Assembly (NCBI RefSeq): GCF_027942865.1
Contig: NC_134527.1
Coordinates: 1,500,748 to 1,564,747 of the forward strand
From: Odontesthes bonariensis
Lineage: Eukaryota; Chordata; Actinopteri; Atheriniformes; Atherinopsidae
DNA length: 64,000 nucleotides
Reading direction: 5' to 3'
The notes under the pieces are model-generated. The model saw only the letters and a program-made list of their open reading frames with translations, had not been told where the DNA came from and searched no databases. Each line of letters starts with the position of its first letter. Position 1 is the stretch's first letter. The translations under genes and the position numbers were made by a program. Below are positions 22,500 through 33,889 of the stretch, piece after piece.

Positions 22500-22720
22500 T
22501 CAAGCAGGGACCCTTAATGTTGCAAATTCATTTACAGGTTTAATTAGATGGATGGAGCCCTTGTCGTTATTAAAACAGGGATGGAGAGAATGTTGCCAGC
22601 ACTACAGGACTTTTTAATTACAACTCCACATCCCTGCTTGCTGACGTCTGGGGAACCAGTTAATTAAAATCCTCATTATTTTTCTTTTAATTAGTTTCCC
22701 CCCTCTTTTGTTTCCTCGCA
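22500..22720. promoter_or_regulatory. Candidate non-coding regulatory block
   Basis: Non-repetitive DNA with several TAATTA/TTAATTA words (for example near 22613, 22660 and 22690) between two repeat blocks. Developmental genes such as lmo4 are commonly surrounded by homeodomain-site-rich enhancers. This is an inference from motif density only. Confidence 0.25.
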
Positions 22721-23262
22721 CCATATGGCAATGTTCTGTGGTCAAATCAACTTAATTGAGCTAATTAAGTTGATCAGTTTAATTATTCAAAGTACTCTGA
22801 TTGGATGGAATTACTATCCCATCCCCCCCTTCATAACCCACCAAAACAAGCCTAATTCAAGTTCCCACTTTACAATTAATTTAAGAAGAAAATCAGTTGA
22901 TATCAGGGGTATAGCTCAGTGCTGCAGAGATCCACAGACCTCACACAAGTTCTTCTGTTGTCTTTGGAATTAAACTACTTATTTTACTGCTGACCCAATT
23001 TGATTGGATGGAACACTTGAGATAAGCACAATAAGAATTTAAGATTTTATTAGCCTTTGTTGGACAACGTTAAAGATAAAAGTACGCTTATTGACAGTTA
23101 TTAAAACATGTCTGTACAGGCCGTTGTGTCCGTGTCGTACGAGGAAACATTTCAGCCTGACAACATGACAAGGGGCGGAGCTACCGACCACCAAACACCT
23201 CCGTCAGATGTGTTCCTATGGAAACCAGAACAGACCCAGCTGAGGAGAAGGAGCTGAAATGG

Positions 23263-24889
23263 TTCCAGGAACTGAGGGCCGTGGTCCCTAGTTCCCGAGG
23301 GCCGTGGTCCCTAGTTCCCGAGGGCCGTGGTCCCTAGTTCCCGAGGGCCGTGGTCCCTAGTTCCCGAGGGCCGTGGTCCCTAGTTCCCGAGGGCCGTGGT
23401 CCCTAGTTCCCGAGGGCGGTGGTCCCTAGTTCCCGAGGGCGGTGGTCCCTAGTTCCCGAGGGCGGTGGTCCCTAGTTCCCGAGGGCGGTGGTCCCTAGTT
23501 CCTGAGGGCCGCGGTCCCTAGTTCCTGAGGGCCGTGGTCCCTAGTTCCAGAGGGCCGTGGTCCCTAGTTCCCGAGGGCGGTGGTCCCTAGTTCCCGAGGG
23601 CGGTGGTCCCTAGTTCCCGAGGGCGGTGGTCCCTAGTTCCCGAGGGCGGTGGTCCCTAGTTCCCGAGGGCCGTGGTCCCTAGTTCCCGAGGGCCGCGGTC
23701 CCTAGTTCCCGAGGGCCGTGGTCCCTAGTTCCCGAGGGCCGTGGTCCCTAGTTCCCGAGGGCCGTGGTCCCTAGTTCCAGAGGGCCCTGGTCCCTAGTTC
23801 CCGAGGGCCGTGGTCCCTAGTTCCCGAGGGCCGTGGTCCCTAGTTCCAGAGGGCCCTGGTCCCTAGTTCCTGAAGGCCGTGGTCCCTAGTTCCCGAGGGC
23901 CGTGGTCCCTAGTTCCTGAGGGCTGTGGTCCCTAGTTCCCGAGGGCCGCGGTCCCTAGTTCCCGAGGGCCGCGGTCCCTAGTTCCTGAGGACCGTGGTGC
24001 CTAGTTCCTGAGGACGGTGATCCCTAGTTCCAGAGGGCCGTGGTCCCTAGTTCCAGAGGGCCGTGGTCCCTAGTTCCCGAGGGCCGTGGTCCCTAGTTCC
24101 AGAGGGCCGCGGTCCCTAGTTCCCGAGGGCCGCGGTCCCTAGTTCCTGAGGACCGTGGTGCCTAGTTCCTGAGGACGGTGATCCCTAGTTCCAGAGGGCC
24201 GTGGTCCCTAGTTCCCGAGGACGGTGATCCCTAGTTCCTGAGGGCCGTGGTCCTTAGTTCCAGAGGGCCGTGGTCCCTAGTTCCCGAGGGCCGTGGTCCC
24301 TAGTTCCCGAGGACGGTGATCCCTAGTTCCTGAGGGCCGTGGTCCCTAGTTCCAGAGGGCCGTGGTCCCTAGTTCCTGAGGACGGTGATCCCTAGTTCCA
24401 GAGGGCCGTGGTGCCTAGTTCCTGAGGACGGTGATCCCTAGTTCCCGAGGGCCGTGGTCCCTAGTTCCCGAGGACGGTGATCCCTAGTTCCTGAGGGCCG
24501 TGGTCCCTAGTTCCAGAGGGCCGTGGTCCCTAGTTCCTGAGGACGGTGATCCCTAGTTCCAGACGGCCGTGGTCCCTAGTTCCCGAGGACGGTGATCCCT
24601 AGTTCCTGAGGGCCGTGGTCTTTAGTTCCAGAGGGCCGTGGTCCCTAGTTCCCGAGGGCCGTGGTCCCTAGTTCCCGAGGACGGTGATCCCTAGTTCCTG
24701 AGGGCCGTGGTCCCTAGTTCCAGAGGGCCGTGGTGCCTAGTTCCTGAGGACGGTGATCCCTAGTTCCTGAGGGCCGTGGTCCCTAGTTCCAGAGGGCAGT
24801 GGTCCCTAGTTCCCGAGGACGGTGATCCCTAGTTCCTGAGGGCCGTGGTCCCTAGTTCCCGAGGGCCGTGGTCCCTACTTCCTGTATGT
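23263..24889 (+). repeat. 23-bp minisatellite, about 70 units
   Basis: A 1.6-kb tandem array of a 23-bp unit, 'gagggccgtggtccctagtt' plus 'ccc'. Early units alternate 'ccgtggt' and 'ggtggt' forms. From about 23990 a 'gacggtgatccctag' variant recurs in regular combination with other types, showing higher-order duplication of multi-unit blocks. It is GC-rich, unlike its A/T-rich neighbours. Confidence 0.97.
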
Positions 24890-24959
24890 CCGAATGAGGG
24901 AAAAAACGGCCCCGTTCCTGAAAAGGTTCTAGGAACTGCAGAAGGTTCCTACAGTGGGA

Positions 24960-25070
24960 ATGCGGCTTATATTTCTTGGTTGGCTTGGGAACGAGTCGGT
25001 GTCCCCTGGGGAAAGGCCCCTGTGCCCTGGAGCCCCTGAAGCTGTAGAAAATGGATGGATTGTTATTGTC
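24960..25070 (+). mobile_element. LINE 3'-end fragment (same type as 60533)
   Basis: It translates to WLAWERVGVP, which matches the [10 protein letters not shown] block near the C-terminus of the LINE protein at 60536-60904. It ends in 'agaaaatggatggat', the usual tail of that LINE type. Only about 100 bp remain. Confidence 0.6.
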
Positions 25071-25202
25071 CCTGAAAACATGATGGTGCATTTCATGGGG
25101 GGATATCCTTTTATTTAGAATTTTAAATGAATAAAATAAATGCCCAATGCTCCCAGAGGAGCTAATGCAACAATGAGTGCACAATGGTCCCTTTAGAGCT
25201 CT

Positions 25203-25781
25203 TTGTTACACAAACGCCTCATTAGCAATGAGAAAACAAAGAGGCTGAATGGCCCTGATAACCGCTTTCTGCCAGAGGAGAGGAGTGGTGGAGAGGTAAG
25301 AAATGGCTTTTATTGTTGTGTGGCATGTGGCATTCCAACACCGTACTCCGACTTTACAAATCCCGTCATTTTCTCTTCATGGATTTGGAATGTTTATGAT
25401 CACATGTCATGAATTTCAGATGCTGTGGACTTGTTAAGACACATTCTGCTGAGCTCACTCTATACTTTACAAAACTGATTATATACCTGTATTCTTTTTC
25501 TTGTTTTTCTTATTCATTCATCAACATTTTTCACATAATTTGTTGGAGATTTGGGAATACAACACGTGTGTATATGTCAGTTGGTTAAAGGGTGAATGAA
25601 ATTCGTCCCTTTCATATGTAGGTCAGTTCAGGAGGCAGTTGCCAAGTCTTTTCCTGCCATTTCTGCAATAGTAACTGGAAGAAAGGTCTAATATGTGGCA
25701 TTTGCATTTATTAACATGTTTGTGTTGAAACTGCTCATCAGAGACGACCTGAAAAATTAAGAATGGCCACTTCAACATTTC
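25203..25781. other. Intergenic DNA, no gene recognised
   Basis: Short frames only, with no domains and no repeat family recognised. Confidence 0.4.
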
Positions 25782-26335
25782 TTAATTAATCACGATTAAT
25801 CGCATTTGTACGCAGAGTCCAAAAATGAATCCAAAAGTAGTGTATAGCTTTTAGCATTTAGCTTTATTTTAAATGTGCTGCCATATGAATGAAAGTGCCA
25901 TAACATTTGTTGTGCAAACACACTTTTAACATCAGCATCTTTCTGTAGTTTTTATGTAGAAGCCTCGCTCCACTGTCTGTTTCCTTGAATGACTTGCTGC
26001 TATCAGTTGTGTGTTTTGCCTTTAAGTGATATTTTAGACTGGAACTACTACGCTGAGAAGACAATTCAACTTGGCAGTGTTTACAGATGACTTTGGTTCT
26101 GTCGACTCCGCCGTCTGGAAGAACTTTAAAATGAAAATGGCCGAGTAAAAGTTCCGTACCCTTCTCCATGTTTGGTGGATCCGCTGATTACTTTCTTTTC
26201 CTGTTCCACAGCAGCAGACTTTTACAAAATAAAAGCCTGTGAGCGACAGACTTTTACAGAATAAAAGCCTGTGAGCAACAGACTTTTACAAAATAAAATA
26301 AATAATAAAACCTGCGTTATTGTATGATAAAATAT
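25782..26335 (-). mobile_element. hAT with BED-finger ORF, copy 4 (both ends lost)
   Basis: It begins inside the AT-rich subterminal region ('taattaatcacgattaatcg'), contains the full BED-finger frame on the minus strand, a short 32-bp array, and then fades at 'aatatttagaaaaatattta'. Neither TAGGGCTGGGC end is present, so this copy is immobile. Confidence 0.8.
25864..26169 (-). CDS. BED-type zinc-finger ORF of hAT copy 4, 101 aa
   Basis: The 101 codons start with ATG, with Phe at residue 14 as in copy 3 and Asn at 74 as in copy 1. The finger residues C29, C32, H48 and H53 are intact. The frame remains open although the transposon has lost both termini, which is notable because an immobile copy should be free to decay. 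Function unknown; expression not shown by the sequence. Confidence 0.5.
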   Translation of the reverse strand: MEKGTELLLGHFHFKVLPDGGVDRTKVICKHCQVELSSQRSSSSLKYHLKAKHTTDSSKSFKETDSGARLLHKNYRKMLMLKVCLHNKCYGTFIHMAAHLK

Positions 26336-27084
26336 TTAGAAAAATATTTATTTTGGTAGATGGAGCACCTACTGGACCATATGTAGGTAAAAATGTGCAC
26401 AGATGACTGACTGCATGCTGTGACTCCAACACAATCAGGGGTATAAACTATGGAAAAACACAAAGTTTTCCAGGTACCTGGTGGCGGCTGAATGTGTCGG
26501 TTCTCCTGTTTTTTCTACCTATGCGATAAGTAATGAGTAATTATGATAAGTAACCGCAGTCTCTGGTGATATTTTAGAGCTGAGCTAAATTAAGGAGAGA
26601 AAGGTGCTGACGCTTCTGCTTCCTGAGGATATCAATACTTTCCATCTGCTCCACTGCTTTACCACGGCACTGTGAATATATACTTTTATAGCTCTTTTCT
26701 AACCTGGCTGACCTCTCAGAGCCCTTTTAGCGCTCCATGCCACATTCACCCGTTCACAGTCATGTCTTTGTTCATACAGTTTCACAGGCTGCACAGTGCA
26801 ATACACCTACAATATAACTATAAAGGGACAGTATGTACTATATAAAAAAAGTATAAATACTAAATAGAAAAACAATATGAAAAACAATATGAAAAACAAT
26901 ATAAAAACAATATAAAAAACAATATAAAAACAATATGGTTATGTATTTAAACACAATATTGCACTTATGAGAAAACCAGTATATTGCCCTTCATCGTAAG
27001 GAGGCAATATGAGGCAAAACCATTGTTTTTTAATTGGTTCTATATGAACGAATTGGATTATTTAATGAATAATTATGATTACAA
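26336..27084. other. A/T-rich intergenic DNA
   Basis: No gene. A short tandem 'aaaaacaatatg' repeat (unit about 12 bp) lies at about 26868-26937. Confidence 0.45.
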
Positions 27085-27192
27085 TGAATTGAATTCCAAT
27101 CGGCTTGAATTGGACTTTATTATCTAAGTGCCTTGAGATGACATTTGTTGTATTTGGCGCTATATAAATATAAATGAATTGAATTGAATTTA
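27085..27192 (+). mobile_element. LINE 3' tail with (GAATT)n
   Basis: 'gtatttggcgctatataaat' followed by 'gaattgaattgaatt' is a typical L2-like 3' end in fish. Only the terminal 100 bp is present. Confidence 0.65.
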
Positions 27193-27721
27193 TGGCTCTG
27201 ACAGCGGTTGGAAAGAAGCTGTCTTTTTTTTTGCCATATTATTTTTATTTTCAGTTTTTAACACTTTTACATACAGCCTTTACATTTGTATATCTTCATT
27301 CAACTTCCATACAAAAAGTCGCTGCATTTGTTTAAAGACAAGTAAAAGTAAAACAAAACATAACACTCAAAACAAGGATGATCCTACTGTTAACCAAGGT
27401 GATAATCTATATACAAACAAGTGTTATTAATAAATGCAAAATAAGACACAAATATAGAGAAAACATACAAATCTTACAAGGTCAGGATCTGCATTGCCCA
27501 CAAAGATTAGTCATCCACTTCTTCATCTATTAAATCAAAGTCCTTAATGTAGCTGATGAAAGGGCTCCACATGTCTCCATAAAACTGCAAGCAAAAGAAA
27601 ATTTTCCTTTTTTTGAATCCAGGTGTATAAAATTCAGCGACCTAAGTAGGCAGAAAAATAAATGCCAATCATAAGCAGACAGTTATAAATGCAGCTATCA
27701 GTTTACTGCCTGTCTGTGCTG

Positions 27722-27832
27722 ATAAAAGATCAATTATTTAATCCATGTCTGCGATGGTGGAAAGCATGCCACAAATTAATTAATGCATGCAAATCAGTTT
27801 AATTGCAATTATCTCCATATCTTGATAAGCAA
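27722..27832. promoter_or_regulatory. Candidate conserved enhancer-like block
   Basis: A compact non-repetitive stretch packed with homeodomain words (ATTAATTAAT, TTTAATTGCAATTA) and a POU octamer ATGCAAAT at 27787-27794, followed by 'gatatgga'-type sequence in reverse. Such clusters are common in enhancers near developmental regulators. Conservation cannot be tested here. Confidence 0.3.
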
Positions 27833-27839
27833 GGTAGGG

Positions 27840-27860
27840 GAGGGGGGGGGGGGGGGGGGT
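27840..27860 (+). repeat. Poly-G tract
   Basis: A run of G broken by single A residues, with 18 consecutive G. A possible quadruplex-forming site and a likely site of sequencing length error. Confidence 0.8.
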
Positions 27861-28281
27861 CTCTCAGTCTCCTTCCACGGTGCAGATTCCAGATCACCCT
27901 CAAACCAATCAAGCCTCATCTGCATCTTTCTTATTAGCTTGATGAACTCAAGAACCAATTAGCAACACGGCAACATGCAAGATGAGGATAAAAATGTTCA
28001 GAAGGTACCAGTTGGGTTTGTACACCTCTGCATAAACATATTGTTTCTCCCACTTTGACTTTGGGACTTCCACTTTATGCTGAATACAGATGTTCCTGCA
28101 CAGTGTCCTTCCACACCTGCCTGCACCGTACATCCTGCTTCCATGTGACTGACTGTCTGAGGCCTCTTTGCACAACCTGCATCGGCTCTCTAAGGTATGG
28201 CAAGGTCACTATAGTCACATGACTACAGTATCAATCAATAAATATACAGCAAATAATCACCACAAAAGTCTGCTATGTAGC

Positions 28282-28539
28282 TTATCTGTGTAAAAATGCA
28301 GTCTCACTCACATAGCCGCTAACATAACAATGGACTCGTCTCCGTTTCCCTGTTAGCATTAGCATTAGCATTAGCATTAGCATTAGCGGCGGAGGTGCTG
28401 AAGTGGACAGCCTCGTTAACAGCCTGAATCCCGCCTTCACTACCTGGTCCTCCTTCCTCCGCCGCTGGGGCAACATTGAACCCATCATCACCCTTTTTTT
28501 GGTGATAAATAAATCTAAAGTTTTCTGCTTTCTTTTCAT
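28282..28539 (-). pseudogene. hAT-type transposase N-terminus remnant (tentative)
   Basis: The minus frame opens MKRKQKTLDLFITKKR, resembling the short basic N-terminus (MKRKQ.TL..F..K) of a group of vertebrate hAT transposases of the ZMYM/KIAA1586-like type. After about 45 residues it runs into a 6-bp 'attagc' tandem repeat coding for a Leu-Met run, and then stops. No zinc finger or catalytic core is present. Identification rests on a short segment. Confidence 0.35.
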
Positions 28540-28589
28540 ATTTTACATTAATTAGCAAACAACAAATCCTGCTAATAACATCAGCTGAG

Positions 28590-29328
28590 TTTGAAACCGC
28601 CTACTTCTCCTACTACTCCTACTACTCCTACTACTCATACTAACTTTAACTTTTCTTAAGTTCCCGGATGCATACTAGATTCTCTGAAATGTTGGGTATG
28701 CATCATGAGGTTACTACTCATACTCAAACTACCCAAGATGCAACATAACGTGACGTCGCCGATCGTCATTTCCTGTCAAAACGGCAGTTTCAAGCTAGCT
28801 ACAACGAGGGTAGGTTCACTTCCTGTTTTCAAAACAAAAGCACCAATTGTATCCTAATGGCTTTCCCTATGATAAAAGGCAATGGGTATTTTATTTTGTG
28901 AAAATAACAGGAAGTGCGTTAGCTCACTTCGGCTAGCTTTAGTAGCGCCGAATTCATGGGAACAAACTTGTAAACAGCCGGTATTTTGTCAGGTTTTCAA
29001 CACGTTGGGGATCTAAACGACTACTTTCTCACCTGGAAATGTTTCAAATGTTGCTAAAGTTTACAGAGTTTAGAGCTTAAGGGAAATCAGCTTCAGGCCG
29101 GCTGATTTCGGCTCGGGCAGGAGAGAAATGCATTGTGGGTAAACGCTCTGCATACTGTCTGATCGATGAGTATGCAGTATGTAGTATGTAGTATGTAGTA
29201 TGCAGTATGTAGTATGTAGTATGTAGTATGTAGTATGCAGTATGTAGTATGCAGTATGTAGTATGTAGTATGTAGTATGTAGTATGCAGTATGTAGTATG
29301 TAGTATGTAGGCGGTTTCGAACACAGCC
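28590..29328 (-). mobile_element. GGTTTCGAACACAGC MITE, copy 3, nearly complete
   Basis: It runs between 'tttgaaaccgcctacttctc' (28590) and 'ggcggtttcgaacacagcc' (29310-29328), inverted ends that frame the family body in reverse. The TGCATAC/TACATAC microsatellite (29166-29310) sits just inside one end, as in the other copies. It lacks the 7547-8362 insertion. No protein is encoded. Confidence 0.8.
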
Positions 29329-30007
29329 ATCAGCTTTGACCTCCAGGCTCCGTCATCTCATGGGAGGGAGGGGGGGGGGGCTGGGAGATACCACATTTCA
29401 AAAGGGGATACAAGTGTTGGGGAAGATGATACTTAGATAAATTGATTGTGTTGTTCAGAATTTCATTTGTAGTTCATTTATATGTATTAAATAATAGAAT
29501 AATCAATACAAATTGACACAGACTAATTCCATAAATTCATTTAAAAGAAAAAAAGAAAAACAAACATTTACATTTTCCCCTGGAGCCAAGGTATGGCAGC
29601 TGCCAAACCCAATTGACGCCCATGCCTGATGGGTAAAACCCTGTCGTCCCAGCTCCACCATACCACACCATACCCTCTGCATGGACCCCCTCTCACTGGG
29701 ATTGCTCACGTTAGAACCGAGGTTGCTGGAGGAATGCCCTGATCGGGAATTGAAGCAGTTTGTGGAATAAATGACTCTGAGTAATTATTAAGGACAGCTG
29801 GTGCTGTTTGAAATGCATCAGCACGTGTCTGCCCCATTCCTCACTGAGTCCTCTGTAAAGTAAAAGAGTGAGCAAGTGGCCGAGATGTCGGCTGTGGAGT
29901 GCCATCCTTTTCAATGATAAACAGTCTGTACTTATAAAGAGCTTTCACACACATCCACACAGGTCTTAGTCTGAGTCTGCACAGTTTTACAGGCCACGGC
30001 CTTTTAA
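29329..30007. other. Intergenic DNA, no gene recognised
   Basis: A short poly-G tract lies near 29367-29380. The short frames have no domains. Confidence 0.4.
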
Positions 30008-30424
30008 CACTGGAAAAATTGCCCCTCCAAAAATAAGTAAAGAAAACAACAAATAAAAGACGTTTTTGCTTGAAATAAGCAAAAAAATCTGCCAATGGAA
30101 CTAGTGAAAATCGGCTTGTCAAGATTTCTTGAAATAAAATGTGATATTTAGGACTTTTGAGTTAAAAGTGATCTTGAAATTAGCTTAAAAACCTCTTCAA
30201 ATGAAAAAAAAAGCTTGTTTCATATGATATGTGACTCAAAACAATTTGTTTTCAAAAACTTTTTCATTTAACAAGATATTCCAGATGTATTGTATTAAAA
30301 CAAGTCCCTATATCTGGCTGAAATAGTACTTGTTAGGCAGTTGTGTCTGATATTAAGTGTAATGAGATATTTTGACGAGAAATGAGACAAATATACTTGG
30401 TAAGACTTTGATTTTTTTCCAGTG
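30008..30424 (+). mobile_element. CACTGGAAAAA-ended element (EnSpm/CACTA-like)
   Basis: The ends are CACTGGAAAAAT and ATTTTTTTCCAGTG in mirror orientation, around a 417-bp A/T-rich body without coding capacity. The family is related to, but distinct from, the CACTGAAAAAA elements. An interrupted reverse copy lies at 39110-39907. Confidence 0.65.
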
Positions 30425-33202
30425 CATCTGTCACACATTCACATATCCATGGAAGCGTTGCTCGGCAACGTGGGGTTCAATGTCTCGCCCAAGGACACCT
30501 CGACACGTGGTCCGGGGAAGTCGAACCGCCGATCTTTCAGTCTGAAGACAGCTGCTGCATGATCTCTGGGACAGAACATTTGAAGAAATGCTGCAACAAT
30601 GAGATCCTTGTCCACACATAACAGAAATAATTAGTACAAAGGGTTTTCAGTGAGTTACCACCACAGCACTGAAGGATTCTTCTGCCCATGATGTACATAA
30701 TTCAAAATGAGAAAAACTCTATTTCTATAAACAACAACAGGTAAGTGTGAACGTGTGATTTGGCTGAATTGCACTGAATTAACACAAAGTTTTCTGTGCA
30801 ACAGCCTGACGAACAAAGGCAAAACATTAAAGTCAAGTCCGGGGAAACTTGGTGCGACTCGGTTTTACAGGGAGAAACCAAAGGAATGTGTTTGCCCTCA
30901 GTTATTATGAAAGAACTTTGAAAAGCTAGCATTAAAAGCCTCATTGTTGCTGTGAATGTGAAGCTAATTGGACTAACCCTGTGAGAGGGAGCTGCTGGGT
31001 TCTCCTGGCCGGTTAATTTGAGCAGTCGCAGCTGGCTGCTCATGTGTGCCTTTAACTCATCCGCCGTGCTTCACTTTCAGCCTGTAATTCTGCTCGGTTT
31101 AATGACAAAATGACACACATGGACGAGGAGAAAAGGAGTGAGCGATCAGTAGAATCAGGGAGGGGATCACCTTACAGTTTCCTTAAGTGTACAAATAAGA
31201 ATACAGCTCATTTAAGGGCATTTAGATTGTTCCCAAAAGCAATCAGAGTTCAGAGACTTTGTCAGAATTAGAAGCTGTAATTTGAGCGTTTTTATGGTTG
31301 AAAACAATGCATGTTTTCTGTCCCGTATTTAGGGTTTTTCTTGGGTTAAAGTCGGCTGTGGAGAGCACAAACTGCTGGCTGCCTGGTGTCCACAGGAAAA
31401 AGTTCCCTCCCTTTTAATTAGACCAGCTCACCAGATTAGGCCTCATTAGGCTGCAACACTGGAGTGCATCTAAAGCCCGTGTAGGCCTCCAGCACATCCC
31501 ACTTTAATTGCTTCTGTAATGGTCTCAGCTCAGGCCTTTGAAATCCCATTCCTGTGGGTAATCAGCCATGTTTGTCTAAGAACCACAAGTGTTTCTTATT
31601 CACCCGTCAGACTGAAACAACTCCGGCTCGCTGCTGCGCGCCTGTTCCACCTTCAGTGCAATCACTCGCATGGCGTTTGAAACGAATACGTTTGTTTTTA
31701 GTTCTATTTAGAATAGAATAACCTGAATTAAAGCTAAAAGTTAACGGTAACGATCATGCACGATCAGCAGAACTTAACAATCTTTGAGGAGATCCATTTC
31801 ATCTGAATCAGGGAAACATCTAAACTGTGTCCAGGCTCAGAACTTAAGCAGACCTTGGCTTTTTCTGCTTTTTGTGTGCTTTGGTTTTCAGAGATATAAG
31901 TTCTGTTTAATTTTGACACTATTTTTATTTTAGCCATCCATCTTTTAAGCCCACTTCAGGCCTGGAATCTGTCAGACGAGCCATTCGTCAGGAGGCGGGC
32001 TGCATCCTGGAGATGTCGTCAGACCACCGGAGCAAACTCTGTAACTAAGGACAACCACATCTGCTCACACTCAGAACTCATGAATTTACCTAACGTGCAC
32101 TGTATGTTTTTGGGCTGTGGTTGGAAACTCAAGAACTTGGAGAAAAACCCACGCAGCCAGAGGGAAAATATCAAACTTCACACAGTAAGACAACTAAGAG
32201 CAAGGAAAGGGAGAAAGGAAAAGAAAGAGAGAAAGGGAAAAAGGAGGGGAAGAAGAAGAGAAGAGAAACAGAAGGGAAGGAAGGAAAGGGAGAATTTTTT
32301 TTTTTTTAAATGACACACTTGGTATTTATAACTAAGCTTAGAAACAGAAAGTAGTTGTGCAAAATTTGGTATGAAGTGTGTTATCAACTGTAAACAGCGC
32401 CTACTTTAAACTGCAGCATTTTGGTAGTAACAGGTGGTGGTTTGTGGGGTCAAATGTATTCTCACGCCTTCATTTTGTCATGTTTTGGTATTAAACGTTT
32501 TATTTGGGGTTCTTTGGGTTTTTTTATTTTTTATTTTTTTAAATTGGGCTTATTTCGGGAGTGGTCAAACCAAGAAGTAAATATACATTAAAGCTTGGGG
32601 AGTTTTTTGCAGGGTTTGAGAAAACAAAGCAATGTGGATGTAATGATATCGGCGCTTTCTAATTCACGGCGTGCACATGTCATGCAAGATTGAAACGAGG
32701 AAATAGCATGTATTGTCTTCACTGTAAAAGGGGTGGTGTATAAAGTGTAACTGTAACATATTGTATATTTTTTAAAAAAAGACATTGACATTGCCGCTAA
32801 AATAATAAAAATATAAAAAAAGAAAAAAAAAAAGACAACTAAGAGCTGCTGCCACACGTCACGCCACCGTTTCAACATCAAACTTTAGATTTCTGCTATT
32901 TAAAGAGCTTTGTAACCAAAATGTGCAGTATTCATAAAATTCACGATTATGTATTATATATATATATATGAGTGTTGGGAAGCTGACCAAAGCGGCATAA
33001 GTAGGAGGCAGATTCACGGCAGTTTGTCCAAAAAAATCACCACAAGGTGCTTATTCTGCTTCGCGTGTAGCAAAAAAAAATATATACAACAAAAAATACA
33101 ACTGAACAGTTAACTTAGTTGAACTAAATAAAACTCAGCTTAGAACTAAACAAACAAAAAAAAGAAATTAAATCAAATGTAACTGAAAAATGACAGTGGT
33201 GA
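30425..33202. other. Intergenic DNA with repeat scraps
   Basis: 30425-30545 resembles the 'gaagtcgaaccgccgatctt' LINE-associated repeat also seen near 43530. 31425-31580 is a non-repetitive block with TAATTG and CATTAG words that could be conserved. 32205-32305 is a purine-rich tract. 32510-32550 and 32760-32840 are T- and A-rich. No exon recognised. Confidence 0.4.
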
Positions 33203-33530
33203 ATATATCAAATCAAAAATCAAATCAAATTTATTTGTAGCACATTTCATGTACAAAACAACACAAAACAAGTGCTTTATATAAAATAAAAGCATTGCAG
33301 CAGGGAGTGGAAGAAGCATTAAAAGAATATAAAGAGAAACAAATAAAATAATTTAAATGAATTTAAAAACAAGCAACAGTCCAGATAAGTTCAAAGATAG
33401 CGTGCAGATTTCATGCATAGACACATGAGAAAAGAAATGTTTTTAACCTGGATTTAAAAATGTCTCCATTTGGTGAAAGTTTAATCTCCACTGGCAGTTT
33501 GTTCCACTTGTTTGTATATATCCAGGTTAA
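33203..33530 (-). mobile_element. LINE 3' end, (ATTTG)n family, reverse
   Basis: Starting from 'caaatcaaatttatttgtag' it carries the reverse complement of the family 3'UTR and the end of its ORF (codes [17 protein letters not shown] on the minus strand). It matches 49291-49640 and 58553. Confidence 0.8.
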
Positions 33531-33889
33531 AGATTATATGACAATATTTTTAGGTATCCACGACAGTCACTGCCTGGTAAAAAGCTTCTCATTTCTACTC
33601 ATTGCTCTGGATTTTGATCCATGCACAATGTTATTCAATAAATTAAGTAATCTGTGCGATTTCTCTGAGAAGCAGAAAGAAAACTCAGTGTGGCAGCAAC
33701 TCAAAGGGGAATTGTTGCCACAGTTCCATTAAACACAGCCTAAAGACTGTTAATTAAATATTACATACAGTCATGGGCAGATATCTGCAGACTTTGCAAT
33801 GGAGAAGATTTTTGGCATAAGCTGGAATTTGTCATCCATCCAAGGTCTGAATAAAACTGTCTGATAACGTCTGAGCAGGCTGTTGTTTC
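33531..33889. other. Intergenic DNA, no gene recognised
   Basis: One 90-codon frame begins in the LINE and runs out into this stretch; it has no domain. Confidence 0.35.

Noticed and set aside
22905..22940. tRNA-like 'ggggtatagctcagtg' start
   Set aside because: Only the A-box half is present; no anticodon stem or B box follows at the right distance. At most a SINE or tRNA scrap.
27948..28175. 75-codon minus frame with a hydrophobic end
   Set aside because: No domain or exon borders could be identified; it may be chance.
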